A stretch of DNA of 64,000 nt from Streptomyces misionensis (lineage in GTDB: Bacteria > Actinomycetota > Actinomycetes > Streptomycetales > Streptomycetaceae), in the NCBI RefSeq assembly GCF_900104815.1, contig NZ_FNTD01000004.1:2868501-2932500 (forward strand), read 5' to 3'. Shown one piece after another: positions 7,660 through 17,750 of the stretch (within the stretch, counting starts at the first letter, position 1; each line of letters opens with the position of its first letter). Made by a program: the position numbers and the translations under genes. The notes below the pieces were generated by a model. It searched no databases. It was not told the origin of the DNA and worked only from the letters and a program-made list of their open reading frames with translations.

Positions 7660-9621
7660 TCAGTGCGCGTGCCCGCTCGAAGCCGGCGCCGGGCCCGCGT
7701 TCTTCACGGTCAGGGGCAGCAGCTTCCTGCCCGTCGGGCCGATCTGGATGTGGGTGTCCATCTGCGGGCAGACGCCGCAGTCGAAGCACGGGGTCCAGCG
7801 GCAGTCCTCGACCTCGGTCTCGTCGAGGGCGTCCTGCCAGTCCTCCCAGAGCCAGTCCTTGTCCAGGCCGGAGTCGAGATGGTCCCAGGGCAGGACCTCC
7901 TCGTAGGTGCGCTCGCGGGTGGTGTACCAGTCGACGTCCACGCCGTGATCGGCCAGGGCCTTGTCGGCGCAGGCCATCCAGCGGTCGTAGGAGAAGTGCT
8001 CGCGCCAGCCGTCGAAGCGGCCGCCGTCCTCGTAGACGGCGCGGATGACGTCGCCCACCCGGCGGTCGCCGCGGGACAGCAGGCCCTCGACGATGCCCGG
8101 CTTGCCGTCGTGGTAGCGGAAGCCGATGGAGCGGCCGTACTTCTTGTCGCCGCGGATCTTGTCGCGCAGCTTCTCCAGGCGCGCGTCCGTCTCCTCCGCC
8201 GACAGCTGCGGGGCCCACTGGAAGGGCGTGTGCGGCTTGGGCACGAAGCCGCCGATGGAGACCGTGCAGCGGATGTCGTTGGAGCCCGAGACCTCGCGGC
8301 CCTTCTGGATGACGTGCGTCGCCATGTCGGCGATCTGCAGGACGTCCTCGTCGGTCTCCGTGGGCAGGCCGCACATGAAGTACAGCTTCACCTGGCGCCA
8401 GCCGTTGCCGTAGGCCGTCGCCACGGTGCGGATGAGGTCGTCCTCCGAGACCATCTTGTTGATGACCTTGCGCATGCGCTCGGAGCCGCCCTCGGGGGCG
8501 AACGTCAGACCGGAGCGGCGGCCGTTGCGGGTCAGCTCGTTGGCCAGGTCGACGTTGAAGGCGTCCACGCGGGTGGACGGCAGCGACAGGCCGATCTTGT
8601 CGTCCGTGTAGCGGTCCGCCAGGCCCTTGGCGATGTCGCCGATCTCCGAGTGGTCCGCGGAGGACAGCGAGAGCAGGCCGACCTCTTCGAAGCCGGTGGC
8701 CTTCAGGCCCTTGTCGACCATGTCGCCGATGCCGGTGATGGAGCGCTCGCGCACCGGGCGGGTGATCATGCCCGCCTGGCAGAAGCGGCAGCCGCGGGTG
8801 CAGCCGCGGAAGATCTCCACCGACATCCGCTCGTGGACCGTCTCGGCCAGCGGGACCAGCGGCTGCTTCGGGTACGGCCACTCGTCCAGGTCCATGACGG
8901 TGTGCTTGGACACCCGCCACGGCACGCCCGACTTGTTGGGGACGACGCGGGCGATACGGCCGTCGGGCAGGTACTCGACGTCGTAGAACGCCGGGACGTA
9001 GACCCCGCCGGTCTTCGCCAGCCGGAAGAGGACCTCCTCGCGGCCGCCGGGGCGGCCCTCGGCCTTCCACTCGCGGATGATCCGGGTCATGTCCAGGACG
9101 GCCTGTTCGCCGTCGCCGATGACCGCCGCGTCGATGAAGTCGGCGATCGGCTCCGGGTTGAACGCGGCGTGGCCGCCGGCCAGGACGATCGGGTCCTCGT
9201 CGGTGCGGTCCCGGGACTCCAGCGGAATGCCGGCCAGGTCCAGCGCGGCGAGCATGTTGGTGTAGCCCAGCTCCGTGGAGAAGCTCAGCCCGAACACGTC
9301 GAAGGCCTTCACCGGTCGGTGGCTGTCGACCGTGAACTGCGGGACGCGATGCTCGCGCATCAGCGCCTCCAGGTCCGGCCAGACGCTGTAGGTGCGCTCG
9401 GCGAGCACGCCCTCCTGCTCGTTGAGCACCTCGTAGAGGATCATGACGCCCTGGTTGGGCAGGCCGACCTCGTAAGCGTCCGGGTACATGAGCGCCCAGC
9501 GGACGTCGCACTCGTCCCAGTTCTTGACGGTGGAGTTGAGTTCTCCACCCACGTACTGGATGGGCTTCTGCACGTGCGGGAGCAGAGCTTCGAGCTGCGG
9601 GAAAACCGACTCGACAGGCAT
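7660..9621 (-). CDS. TIGR03960-family B12-binding-type radical SAM protein
   Basis: The predicted protein has 653 residues. An N-terminal region of about 200 residues looks like a cobalamin-binding fold (YPDAYEVGLPNQGVMILYEVL). The radical-SAM cysteines follow in CTRGCRFCQAG at about residues 270-280 (CxxxCxxC). The family's substrate is unknown; its neighbourhood with RNase E/G and DUF2344 suggests RNA modification. I chose ATG 9621 (MPVESVFPQ), which has a GAAGG site 8-10 nt upstream. Longer versions would run into the CYTH-CHAD gene, which ends at 9692. The C-terminal Cys pair in FDCGVCPQMD may bind another cluster or metal. Confidence 0.9.
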   Translation of the reverse strand: MPVESVFPQLEALLPHVQKPIQYVGGELNSTVKNWDECDVRWALMYPDAYEVGLPNQGVMILYEVLNEQEGVLAERTYSVWPDLEALMREHRVPQFTVDSHRPVKAFDVFGLSFSTELGYTNMLAALDLAGIPLESRDRTDEDPIVLAGGHAAFNPEPIADFIDAAVIGDGEQAVLDMTRIIREWKAEGRPGGREEVLFRLAKTGGVYVPAFYDVEYLPDGRIARVVPNKSGVPWRVSKHTVMDLDEWPYPKQPLVPLAETVHERMSVEIFRGCTRGCRFCQAGMITRPVRERSITGIGDMVDKGLKATGFEEVGLLSLSSADHSEIGDIAKGLADRYTDDKIGLSLPSTRVDAFNVDLANELTRNGRRSGLTFAPEGGSERMRKVINKMVSEDDLIRTVATAYGNGWRQVKLYFMCGLPTETDEDVLQIADMATHVIQKGREVSGSNDIRCTVSIGGFVPKPHTPFQWAPQLSAEETDARLEKLRDKIRGDKKYGRSIGFRYHDGKPGIVEGLLSRGDRRVGDVIRAVYEDGGRFDGWREHFSYDRWMACADKALADHGVDVDWYTTRERTYEEVLPWDHLDSGLDKDWLWEDWQDALDETEVEDCRWTPCFDCGVCPQMDTHIQIGPTGRKLLPLTVKNAGPAPASSGHAH

Positions 9622-9691
9622 CTCGCGAACCTTCATGAGCTGACAGGGGTGACCATCCAGCGTAACCCGCCCGAGGGGTTCCTCCGAACGG

Positions 9692-11188
9692 TCAGCGGGG
9701 GAAGCGGGCACCGGCCGCCCGCCAGCGGCCGGGCAGCTCGGCCTCCGCGGCCGCCGCACGGGCCTCCTCCAGGCCGTGGAGCACCCCGTACGGGAACGCG
9801 CTCTCCCCCGCCGCGTGGGCCACCGCGGCCAGCTCGCGCAGGGTCCTGCGGGCCATCACGCTGTCCTGGTGCTCGCCGAGCAGGGTGGTCAGGGTCTTCA
9901 TGGCGGCGGTGAGCTCGGCGGCCGGGGTGCCGAGGGCGGGGGTGGCGGCCTCGGCGGCGTAGCGGGCGCGCTTGGCCTTCTTGCGGGCCTCGTGCAGGGC
10001 AAGGTCGCGCTCCTCGCCCGGGGGCAGGCGCAGCGCCCGCTCGACGCGCGTGGTGAGCCGTGCCAGGTCCTTGCGCACGGCCTTGCCGAGCACCTTGCGG
10101 GGTTTGCGCGCGGCGGCCTCGCGCAGCGGCGGGTCGGCGAGGAGGGCGTCGAGGGAGTTCAGCAGGGCGAGGTGGCGCGGGGAGTCGAGGACGCCGGTGA
10201 GATGGCCGTGGGCGCCGCTCCGCCGGGTCTGCGCCCAGGCCGTGACGCGGTCGTGGGCCGGGCCGGTGGCCAGGGCGGCCGGGAGGGCGTCCAGGGCGGT
10301 GGTGAGGCGGTCGGCCAGCACCTCCTGGTCGCGGTCGACGCCCAGTTCGCCCGCGAGCCATTTCAGTTCGGCGGCGACCGGGTCGGTGGCGGCGCGGTCG
10401 AGGACGCGGCGGAAGGTGCGCAGGGTGCCGCGGGCGCGGCGGGTGGCGACGCGCATCCGGTGCACGGCGTCGGGGGTGTCCAGGCGGACGGCGGGGTCGA
10501 GCGCGACCAGCTCGTCCCGCTGGGCGCGGAGGTAGGCGAGGACGTGGTCGCCCGCGGTGACCGGCTCGGCGGGTACGGCGGGTTTGCGGCGGGCTCCGGT
10601 CCGGGCCAGCGCGCGGGCGAGCTTGGACGGTGCGGCGGAGGGCCGCACGCCCGCCTTGACCAGCCGCTTCTCCAGCCGGTCGAGGATTTTCGGGTCTCCC
10701 CCGTCGGCCAGTTCCAGCTCGATCTCGGTCCATTCGGCGGTGCCGCCCCCGGCGGTGAGCCGCTCGGCGGTCACGGCGTCGACGCTCGCCTCGGCCAGCA
10801 GGGCGCCGTCCGCGTCCACCAGGTGGCGGACGGCGCGGGCGGTGCGCAGCCGGACCAGCGGGACCAGTTCGGCGCCGCGGACCCGGGAGCGGACCAGGAC
10901 GGCGAGTTCGGCGGGGAGGGTGTCGGCCAGCGGGGCCCGGATCTCGTCGCGGACGTCCGGGGCGACCGGGAGCTTGAGGTGCCAGCCTGCGTCCGCGCCC
11001 CCGGTGCGGCGGCGCAGGGTGATCGAGGCGGCGGCGAGGCGCTGGTCGGCGGTGTCGTAGTAGGTGGCGTCCAGCTCCGTCAGGCCCTGGTCGAGGACGG
11101 CCGCCACCCCGGCGACGCCGGTCAGGTCGGGCAGCCCGCCGTCCTCGGCTTCGTACTTGCGCTCGATCTCGCGTTGCGACTGCGCCAT
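9692..11188 (-). CDS. CYTH-CHAD domain protein
   Basis: The 498-residue protein starts with the CYTH signature EIERKYE (ExExK). The CYTH triphosphate tunnel domain spans about residues 5-200. A helical CHAD domain follows (about 215-495), rich in conserved His/Arg/Lys (AVHRMRVATRRARGTLRTFR; LHEARKKAKRARYAAE). CYTH domains hydrolyse or bind inorganic triphosphate and other triphosphorylated compounds, and CHAD domains bind polyphosphate. A cytoplasmic role in polyphosphate or triphosphate metabolism is therefore likely. It lies between rodA and the radical-SAM gene on the same strand, with gaps of 41 and 70 bp. Confidence 0.92.
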   Translation of the reverse strand: MAQSQREIERKYEAEDGGLPDLTGVAGVAAVLDQGLTELDATYYDTADQRLAAASITLRRRTGGADAGWHLKLPVAPDVRDEIRAPLADTLPAELAVLVRSRVRGAELVPLVRLRTARAVRHLVDADGALLAEASVDAVTAERLTAGGGTAEWTEIELELADGGDPKILDRLEKRLVKAGVRPSAAPSKLARALARTGARRKPAVPAEPVTAGDHVLAYLRAQRDELVALDPAVRLDTPDAVHRMRVATRRARGTLRTFRRVLDRAATDPVAAELKWLAGELGVDRDQEVLADRLTTALDALPAALATGPAHDRVTAWAQTRRSGAHGHLTGVLDSPRHLALLNSLDALLADPPLREAAARKPRKVLGKAVRKDLARLTTRVERALRLPPGEERDLALHEARKKAKRARYAAEAATPALGTPAAELTAAMKTLTTLLGEHQDSVMARRTLRELAAVAHAAGESAFPYGVLHGLEEARAAAAEAELPGRWRAAGARFPR

Positions 11189-11229
11189 GAACCGAATCTA
11201 GTGGGCTTCCGCCCGGGACGGCAGCTTTC

Positions 11230-12426
11230 TCACGCCGACATGGGCCGTTGCACCTTGATCGACTGCAACAGGCCGACCGCCACCCAGACCGCGAACATCG
11301 AGGAGCCTCCGTACGAGACGAACGGCAGTGGCAGACCGGTGACCGGCATGATGCCGAGGGTCATGCCGATGTTCTCGAACGCCTGGAAGGCGAACCAGGC
11401 CACGATGCCCGCGGCGACGATCGTCCCGTACAGCTCCGTCGAGTCCCGGGCGATCCGGCAGGCCCGCCACAGGATGACGCCGATCAGGAAGATGATGAAC
11501 CCGGCGCCGAGGAAGCCCAGTTCCTCGCCCGCGACCGTGAACACGAAGTCGGTCTGCTGTTCGGGCACGAACTGGCCGGTGGTCTGCGAGCCGTGGAAGA
11601 GCCCGGCGCCGGTCAGCCCGCCGGAGCCGATGGCGATCCGGGCCTGGTTGGTGTTGTAGCCGACGCCGGCCGGGTCCAGGTCGGGGTTGGCGAAGGCCGC
11701 GAAGCGGTTGATCTGGTACTGGTCCAGGATGTGCAGCTGCCAGATGGCGACGCAGCCGATCACACCGGTGGCGAGCAGGCCGAAGACCCAGCGGTTGGAG
11801 GCGCCCGAGGCGAGCAGTACGCCCAGGATGATGGCCACCATCGCCAGCACCGAGCCGAGGTCGGGCATCAGCAGCAGGATCATGCACGGTACGGCCGCGA
11901 GGCCGAGGGACTGCGCCACCGTGCGGTGGTCGGGGAACGGCTTGTCGCCCGCGTCCACCCGCGCGGACAGCAGCATCGCCATGCCGAGGATGATCGCGAT
12001 CTTGAGGAACTCGGCGGGCTGGACGGAGAAGCCGCCGATCACGATCCAGTTGCGCTGGCCGTTGATGGTGGCGCCGAGCGGGGTGAGCACCACCAGGGCG
12101 AGCATGACGGAGGCGCCGTAGAGGATCGGCACCGCGTTGCGCAGGGCGCGGTGGCCCAGCCAGAGGGTGCCGATCATCAGGGCGACGCCGATGCCCAGGT
12201 TGATCAGGTGGCGTTCCAGGAAGAAGTACGGGTCTCCCTGGTTGATCTCGGTGCGGTTGCGGGTCGCCGAGAAGACCAGCAGCGAGCCCAGCAGCGACAG
12301 CGCGAGGGCGGCCAGCATCATGGGCCAGTCGAGGCGGCGGGTCACGGAGTCGCGGGCGAAGATCCTCGTCCAGCCGGCGCGCTCGGGGCCGTACCCGGAG
12401 ACGGAGAAGCTGTTCACGCCGGTCAT
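11230..12426 (-). CDS. rodA: Rod-shape-determining SEDS protein RodA
   Basis: This 398-residue polytopic membrane protein belongs to the SEDS family. It has about ten hydrophobic segments and the motifs NGQRNWI, PAEFLKIAIIL, PEQQTDFVFTVAGEELG and PLPFVSYGGSS. SEDS proteins polymerise lipid II glycan strands together with a class B PBP. The start ATG overlaps the stop of mrdA by 4 nt (ATGA), so the two are translationally coupled. The gene ends the mre cluster. In Streptomyces the homologue (sfr) has been linked to spore-wall synthesis. Confidence 0.95.
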   Translation of the reverse strand: MTGVNSFSVSGYGPERAGWTRIFARDSVTRRLDWPMMLAALALSLLGSLLVFSATRNRTEINQGDPYFFLERHLINLGIGVALMIGTLWLGHRALRNAVPILYGASVMLALVVLTPLGATINGQRNWIVIGGFSVQPAEFLKIAIILGMAMLLSARVDAGDKPFPDHRTVAQSLGLAAVPCMILLLMPDLGSVLAMVAIILGVLLASGASNRWVFGLLATGVIGCVAIWQLHILDQYQINRFAAFANPDLDPAGVGYNTNQARIAIGSGGLTGAGLFHGSQTTGQFVPEQQTDFVFTVAGEELGFLGAGFIIFLIGVILWRACRIARDSTELYGTIVAAGIVAWFAFQAFENIGMTLGIMPVTGLPLPFVSYGGSSMFAVWVAVGLLQSIKVQRPMSA

Positions 12427-14675
12427 GAGGGCATCCTCCGGCTCCCCCGCTTCCGGCGTGGCCGCCTTCGGGTGTTGCGGTTGGCGTTGTCGGTCGGGGC
12501 GGTGGTGGCGGGCTGCTGGTCGCCGCCGTTGCTCGGGTTGTTCTTCTGGGCGGCCTCGGTGTCCTTCGCCGCGTCCTTCGGGACCGGCGGGGCGACGATG
12601 GTGCCGTCCGTGCGGACCTTGGGCAGGCTCGCCTGCGGCTGGGGCAGCAGCGCCTTCTTGTTGTCGATGGAGCCGTCGCCCTGGACGCCGTAGAGCGCGC
12701 TGTAGATGTTGCGCACGGCCTCACCGGAGGCGCCGGAACCGGTACCGGCCTGGGCGATCGTCATGATCACCGTGTAGTCCTTGGAGTAGGTGGCCATCCA
12801 GGAGGTGGTCTGCTTGCCGTAGACCTCCGCGGTACCGGTCTTGCCGTGCAGCGGGATCTTGTCCTGGGGCCAGCCGCTGAACTTCCAGGCCGCGGTACCG
12901 CGGGTGATGACGCCCGCGAAGGCGTCGTCCATGCCCTTGAGGGTGGCCTGGGTGACCGGCAGCTTGCGCTGCACCTTGGGCTTGATCTCCTGCACGGTCT
13001 TGCCGTCGGGGCTGACGATCGCCTTGCCGATGGTCGGGACGTACTCGGTGCCGCCGTTGGCGACGGCACCGTAGATCATGGCCTCCTGGATCGGCGTGAC
13101 GAGGGTGTCGCCCTGGCCGATGGAGTAGTTGATCTCGTCACCCTCGCGCATCTTGTTGCCTTCGAGGCAGTTCTCGTAGGCGATCTTCTCGACGTAGCTG
13201 CCGTCCTTCTTGCCGGTCTTGCACCAGGAGTCCTTGTTGGCCTCCCAGTAGTCCTGCTTCCACTGGCGGTCGGGGACGCGGCCGCCCAGCTCGTTGGGCA
13301 GGTCGACGCCGGTCGGCTTGCCGAGGCCGAACTGGTGGGCGGTCTTGAAGAAGTAGTCCTTCGGCTGCCCCTTCTTGGGGTTGATGCCGCCGTCCTTCTT
13401 CCACTCCCGGTCGGCGAGCCCGTAGAAGACGGTGTCGCAGGAGACCTCCAGGGCGCGGCCCAGCGAGATGTCGCCGAAGTTCTCGCCCTCGAAGTTCTTG
13501 AAGACCTGGTTGCCCACCCGGTAGTCGCTGGTGCACGGGTAGCCGCCGTCCCACGCGTAGCCCGCCTGGACCGCGGCGGCCGTGGAGATCACCTTGAAGG
13601 TCGAGCCGGGCGCCGCCTGACCCTGTATGGCCCGGTTGAGCAGCGGGTAGTCGGAGTTCTTGCCGGTGAGGGCCTTGTAGTCCTTGGCGGAGATGCCGCC
13701 CACCCAGACGTTCGGGTCGTAGGTGGGGGCCGAGGCCATGGCGACGACGCGGCCGGTCTTGGCCTCCATCACCACGACGGCACCGGAGTCGGCCTTGTAG
13801 TTCTCGCCGGTGATGGAGTCGTACTGCTGGCGGGCGGCCTTCATCGCCTTGTCCAGTTCGTACTCCGCGACGCGCTGGACGCGGGAGTCGATGCTGGTCA
13901 CCAGGTTCGAACCGGGCTGGGCGGCGTCCGCCTTGGCCTTGCCGATGACCCGGCCGAGGTTGTCCACCTCGTAGCGGGTCACGCCGGCCTTGCCGCGCAG
14001 TTCCTTGTCGTACTCCCGCTCCAGGCCGGAGCGGCCGACCATGTCCGAGCGCAGATAGGGCGAGCTGGTGTTCTTGGCCTTCTGGATCTCGTCGTCGGTG
14101 ACCGGCGAGAGGTAGCCGAGGACCTGGGCGGTGTTGGACTTGCCGGGGCCCGGGTAGCGGCGCACGGCCTCGGGCTCGGCGGTGATGCCGGGGAAGTCCT
14201 CGGAGCGCTCGCGGATCTGGAGGGCCTGCCGGGGCGTGGCCTCGTCGGTGATCGGGATCGGCTGGTAGGGCGAGCCGTTCCAGCACGGCTGGGGGGTCTT
14301 GGCGTCGCAGAGGCGGACCTTCTGCATGACGTCCTCGGGGCTCATGCCGAGGACCCCGGCCAGCTTGGTCAGGACCGCCTTGCCGTCGTCCTTCTGCTTG
14401 AGCAGGTCGGTGCGGGAGGCGGAGACCACCAGACGCGTCTCGTTGTCCGCGAGGGGGACGCCGCGGGCGTCCAGGATCTCGCCGCGCACGGCGGGCTGGA
14501 CGACCTGCTGGACGTGGTTGCCGGAGGCCTCCTTCTGGTACTGGGCGCCCTCCCGGATCTGGAGGTACCACAGTCGGCCGCCGAGCGTGCCGAGGAGGGA
14601 GAGGACGAGGATCTGGATCACGACGAGCCGGATCTGGACCCGTGGGGTCCGACCGGTCTCGGGGATGTTGGTCAC
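12423..14675 (-). CDS. mrdA: Penicillin-binding protein 2 (class B transpeptidase)
   Basis: The 750-residue protein has an N-terminal membrane anchor (about residues 15-38, VIQILVLSLLGTLGG) followed by a PBP dimerisation domain. The transpeptidase domain carries STFK (serine near 357), SCD (near 411) and KTG in LHGKTGTAE (near 611). It cross-links peptidoglycan for lateral or spore wall growth with RodA. The C-terminal 80 residues are disordered and basic, ending RRRPRRKRGSRR. The start is GTG with GGGGGAG upstream. It is the fourth gene of mreB-mreC-mreD-mrdA-rodA. Confidence 0.96.
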   Translation of the reverse strand: MTNIPETGRTPRVQIRLVVIQILVLSLLGTLGGRLWYLQIREGAQYQKEASGNHVQQVVQPAVRGEILDARGVPLADNETRLVVSASRTDLLKQKDDGKAVLTKLAGVLGMSPEDVMQKVRLCDAKTPQPCWNGSPYQPIPITDEATPRQALQIRERSEDFPGITAEPEAVRRYPGPGKSNTAQVLGYLSPVTDDEIQKAKNTSSPYLRSDMVGRSGLEREYDKELRGKAGVTRYEVDNLGRVIGKAKADAAQPGSNLVTSIDSRVQRVAEYELDKAMKAARQQYDSITGENYKADSGAVVVMEAKTGRVVAMASAPTYDPNVWVGGISAKDYKALTGKNSDYPLLNRAIQGQAAPGSTFKVISTAAAVQAGYAWDGGYPCTSDYRVGNQVFKNFEGENFGDISLGRALEVSCDTVFYGLADREWKKDGGINPKKGQPKDYFFKTAHQFGLGKPTGVDLPNELGGRVPDRQWKQDYWEANKDSWCKTGKKDGSYVEKIAYENCLEGNKMREGDEINYSIGQGDTLVTPIQEAMIYGAVANGGTEYVPTIGKAIVSPDGKTVQEIKPKVQRKLPVTQATLKGMDDAFAGVITRGTAAWKFSGWPQDKIPLHGKTGTAEVYGKQTTSWMATYSKDYTVIMTIAQAGTGSGASGEAVRNIYSALYGVQGDGSIDNKKALLPQPQASLPKVRTDGTIVAPPVPKDAAKDTEAAQKNNPSNGGDQQPATTAPTDNANRNTRRRPRRKRGSRRMPS

Positions 14676-14842
14676 TGCGGCTGTCTCCCCCTCTCAGTGC
14701 GCGGACGGCCGGGTGCGCGGCGCGTTTGTGCGAACGGCCTGCGCGCGTACGAATGATGAACGATCAGCCTGTGAGCCCGCGTTCCGGGAAAGCCGACCCG
14801 TTCGAGTGAATCGCCCCGGACCGCCGGGGGCCTGACATTCGC

Positions 14843-15520
14843 TCACAGGCGCTTGACCCCCTTGATGCGGCCGACCCGCGCGGAACGGGTGCGGGCCTTG
14901 GCCTTCAGGGCGCCGAGGGCGCCGCGCTGGCTGCCGATGTGCAGGCCGGTGCCGGAGGACAGCCAGCCCGAGGAGATGTCGGCCGCCTTGCCGGTGGCGC
15001 CGGTCTCGGCCAGCGGGTCGTTGTCGCAGCGGCGGGCCAGCCACATCACCCCGGGGACCACGAACGGGGCGAGCAGCAGGTCGTACAGGGCGGCCGAGAC
15101 CAGCAGTCCGGGCAGGCCCACATGGCGGGCGGCGGTGTCGCCGACCAGGGCGCCCACCCCGGCGTACAGCAGGGTGGAGCCGATCGCGGCGGCGACCACC
15201 ACGGCCATCGGGCCGGTCGCCGACCTCAGTTTGCCGTTCTCCGGCTTGATCAGTCCGGCGAAGTAGCCGGTCACACAGAGGACGAGGGCGTAGCGGCCGG
15301 CCGCGTGGTCGGCGGGCGGGGCGACGTCGGCCAGCAGGCCGGCGGCGAACCCGACGAGGGCGCCGCCGACATGGCCGTACACCATGGCGAGGCCCAGGAC
15401 GGTGAGGAGCAGCAGGTCGGGGACGGCGCCCGGCAGATGGAGGCGGGCGAGGACGCTCACCTGGATCACCAGCGCGACCACGACCAGCGGTACGGAGAGC
15501 AGGATCCGGTTGACACGCAT
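14843..15520 (-). CDS. mreD: Rod shape-determining protein MreD
   Basis: MreD is a small membrane protein of the elongasome that links MreC and the wall synthases. This 225-residue copy has about five transmembrane segments in residues 1-165 (starting RILLSVPLVVVALVIQVSVL). A positively charged cytoplasmic tail follows (LKAKARTRSARVGRIKGVKR). It begins 13 bp after the mreC stop. The gap to mrdA (14676-14842) is longer than others in the operon. Confidence 0.92.
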   Translation of the reverse strand: MRVNRILLSVPLVVVALVIQVSVLARLHLPGAVPDLLLLTVLGLAMVYGHVGGALVGFAAGLLADVAPPADHAAGRYALVLCVTGYFAGLIKPENGKLRSATGPMAVVVAAAIGSTLLYAGVGALVGDTAARHVGLPGLLVSAALYDLLLAPFVVPGVMWLARRCDNDPLAETGATGKAADISSGWLSSGTGLHIGSQRGALGALKAKARTRSARVGRIKGVKRL

Positions 15521-15533
15521 GGGGATTCAGCTC

Positions 15534-16550
15534 CTACGGCTGCTGGTCGTTCTGCGATGAGTCGTTCTGTGAAGAGTTCTGCGACGAGTCGTTCCGCGAC
15601 CGGTCTCCGGAGCCGGAGTTGCCGCCGTTCCCGTTCGCGTCCGCCGACGGGGTGACGGTGACGGTCACCGTGGGCGTCGGCACCGGCTTGGGCTTGGCGG
15701 GCAGCACCTCGTCGCGCGGGTCCTTCTTCGGGCCCTGGACGACCACGCCGACGACGTCCAGCTTGGTGAAGCCGACGTACGGCGTGACGTACAGGGTGCG
15801 GGTCAGACCGCCGCCGGAGGGATCGACGCGGGAGACCACGCCGACCGGCACGCCCGGCACGAACGGCTTGTCGGACTCCGAGCCGAAGGTGACCAGCCGG
15901 TCGCCCTTCTTCACCTCCGCCTTGCCGTTGAGGAGTTCCACGCGCAGCGGGCGGTCGCCCTGCCCGGAGGCGAAGCCGAGTTCGTCGCTGCCCTCCAGGC
16001 GGGTGCCGACGGTGAAGTCCGGGTCGTTGGCGAGCAGCACGGTCGAGGTGTCGGGGCCGACCGTGGTGACCCGGCCGACCAGGCCGTCGCCGTTGAGGAC
16101 GGTCATGTCCCGCTTGATGCCGTCGTTCGCGCCGACGTCGATGGTGATGGTCCAGGAGAAGCCCTGCGCCGACCCTATGGCGATGACCTGGGCGCCCTTG
16201 ATGCCGTACTGGCCCTCGCCGGCGAGCTTCAGCATCCGGTCGAGCTGGCCGAGCCGGCTGCGGGTCCGGTCGTCGCTGCCGAGCTTCGCCTTGAGGGCCG
16301 CGTTCTCCTTCTCCAGCTCGGCGAGCCTGCTGTGCCGGTTGCCCGAGTCGCGGACCGCGGAGATGGCGTTGCCGACCGGGTCGACCGCCGAGGAAAGTCC
16401 GTCCTCCACCGGGCCGAAGACGGCGGCCGCGGCCTGCCGGGCGCCGTCGACCGGGGAGTTCCGGCCCCCTCGGATATCCACGGTGATCAACGCGAACGCG
16501 ATGGCGATCAGCAGGACCAGGAGCAGCCGGCTCTCTTTGGTGTCCCTCAC
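15534..16550 (-). CDS. mreC: Rod shape-determining protein MreC
   Basis: The 338-residue protein has one N-terminal membrane segment (LLLVLLIAIAFALITVD) and a coiled-coil stretch around residues 70-110 (SRLAELEKENAALKAKLGSD). A C-terminal beta-rich MreC domain follows (DVGANDGIKRDMTVLNGDGLVGRV). The last roughly 40 residues are low complexity, Ser/Asn/Asp/Gln repeats (SSQNDSSQND). MreC scaffolds the wall synthesis complex on the outer face of the membrane. The start codon is GTG; mreB lies 168 bp upstream. Confidence 0.94.
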   Translation of the reverse strand: MRDTKESRLLLVLLIAIAFALITVDIRGGRNSPVDGARQAAAAVFGPVEDGLSSAVDPVGNAISAVRDSGNRHSRLAELEKENAALKAKLGSDDRTRSRLGQLDRMLKLAGEGQYGIKGAQVIAIGSAQGFSWTITIDVGANDGIKRDMTVLNGDGLVGRVTTVGPDTSTVLLANDPDFTVGTRLEGSDELGFASGQGDRPLRVELLNGKAEVKKGDRLVTFGSESDKPFVPGVPVGVVSRVDPSGGGLTRTLYVTPYVGFTKLDVVGVVVQGPKKDPRDEVLPAKPKPVPTPTVTVTVTPSADANGNGGNSGSGDRSRNDSSQNSSQNDSSQNDQQP

Positions 16551-16718
16551 GTGCGGCGGCCGTGCCCTTCCTCAAGTAGGAATTCGTCGGGCCCTTGGAA
16601 AAGACGCCAATGGCAAGGCGCAAATCCAAGAGGCCCGTTGGGGGGAGCTTATGCCTCTATATCAACGATCCGCCGCACGAGAGGAGAACGTCTCGTACGG
16701 CGGAATCGAAGTGCCGCG

Positions 16719-17750
16719 TCATCGGCGCGGCTGGGCGTCCAGAACCTGCTGGAGCGCCTCGAACTCCTCGACGCACTTTCCGGATCCGAGCGCGACGCTG
16801 TCCAGCGGGTCCTCGGCGATATGGATCGGCATTCCGGTCTCCCGGCGCAGCCGCTCGTCCAGACCGCGCAGCAGGGCGCCGCCACCGGTCAGCACGATGC
16901 CCCGGTCCATGATGTCGCCGGACAGCTCCGGCGGGCACTTGTCGAGGGTCGTCTTGACCGCGTCCACGATCGCGTTGACCGGCTCCTCGATCGCCTTGCG
17001 GACCTCGGCGGCCGAGATGACGACGGTCTTGGGCAGCCCGGACACCAGGTCCCGGCCGCGGACTTCGGTGTGCTCGTCCTCTTCGAGTTCGTACGCCGAA
17101 CCGATGGTGATCTTGATCTGCTCGGCGGTGCGCTCACCCAGCAGGAGGCTGTACTCCTTCTTGATGTACTGGATGATCGCGTTGTCCAGCTCGTCGCCCG
17201 CGACGCGGATGGACTGGGCGGTGACGATGCCGCCGAGGGAGATGACCGCGACCTCCGTGGTGCCGCCGCCGATGTCCACCACCATGTTGCCCGTGGCCTC
17301 GTGGACCGGCAGGCCGGAGCCGATGGCCGCGGCCATGGGCTCCTCGATGATGTGCACCTGGCGGGCGCCCGCCTGGGTGGAGGCTTCGATCACCGCGCGG
17401 CGCTCGACGCCCGTGATGCCCGAGGGCACACAGACGACGACCCGCGGACGCGCCAGGTACCGCCGCTTGTGGATCTTCAGAATGAAGTAGCGGAGCATCC
17501 GCTCGGTGATCTCGAAGTCGGCGATCACGCCGTCCTTCAGCGGCCGGACCGCCACGATGTTCCCCGGCGTCCGGCCGATCATCTTCTTCGCTTCGGCGCC
17601 GACCGCCAGGATGCCACCGGTGTTGGTGTTGATCGCGACGACGGACGGCTCGTTCAGTACGATTCCGCGACCCCTGACGTACACCAGCGTGTTGGCGGTC
17701 CCGAGGTCGACAGCCATGTCACGGCCGATGAACGACATTGAGTTCCCCAT
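16719..17750 (-). CDS. mreB: Rod shape-determining protein MreB (bacterial actin)
   Basis: The 343-residue actin-like ATPase shows phosphate-binding loops [15 protein letters not shown] and [19 protein letters not shown] and an adenosine motif [16 protein letters not shown]. In Streptomyces MreB acts mainly in sporulation septa and spore-wall integrity rather than vegetative tip growth. It is the first gene of the mre cluster. The gap to ndk (17751-17945) should contain its promoter. Confidence 0.97.
   Translation of the reverse strand: MGNSMSFIGRDMAVDLGTANTLVYVRGRGIVLNEPSVVAINTNTGGILAVGAEAKKMIGRTPGNIVAVRPLKDGVIADFEITERMLRYFILKIHKRRYLARPRVVVCVPSGITGVERRAVIEASTQAGARQVHIIEEPMAAAIGSGLPVHEATGNMVVDIGGGTTEVAVISLGGIVTAQSIRVAGDELDNAIIQYIKKEYSLLLGERTAEQIKITIGSAYELEEDEHTEVRGRDLVSGLPKTVVISAAEVRKAIEEPVNAIVDAVKTTLDKCPPELSGDIMDRGIVLTGGGALLRGLDERLRRETGMPIHIAEDPLDSVALGSGKCVEEFEALQQVLDAQPRR

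Noticed and set aside
12423..14756. Opposite-strand 636-codon frame across mrdA
   Set aside because: Shadow of mrdA, which has all three transpeptidase motifs.
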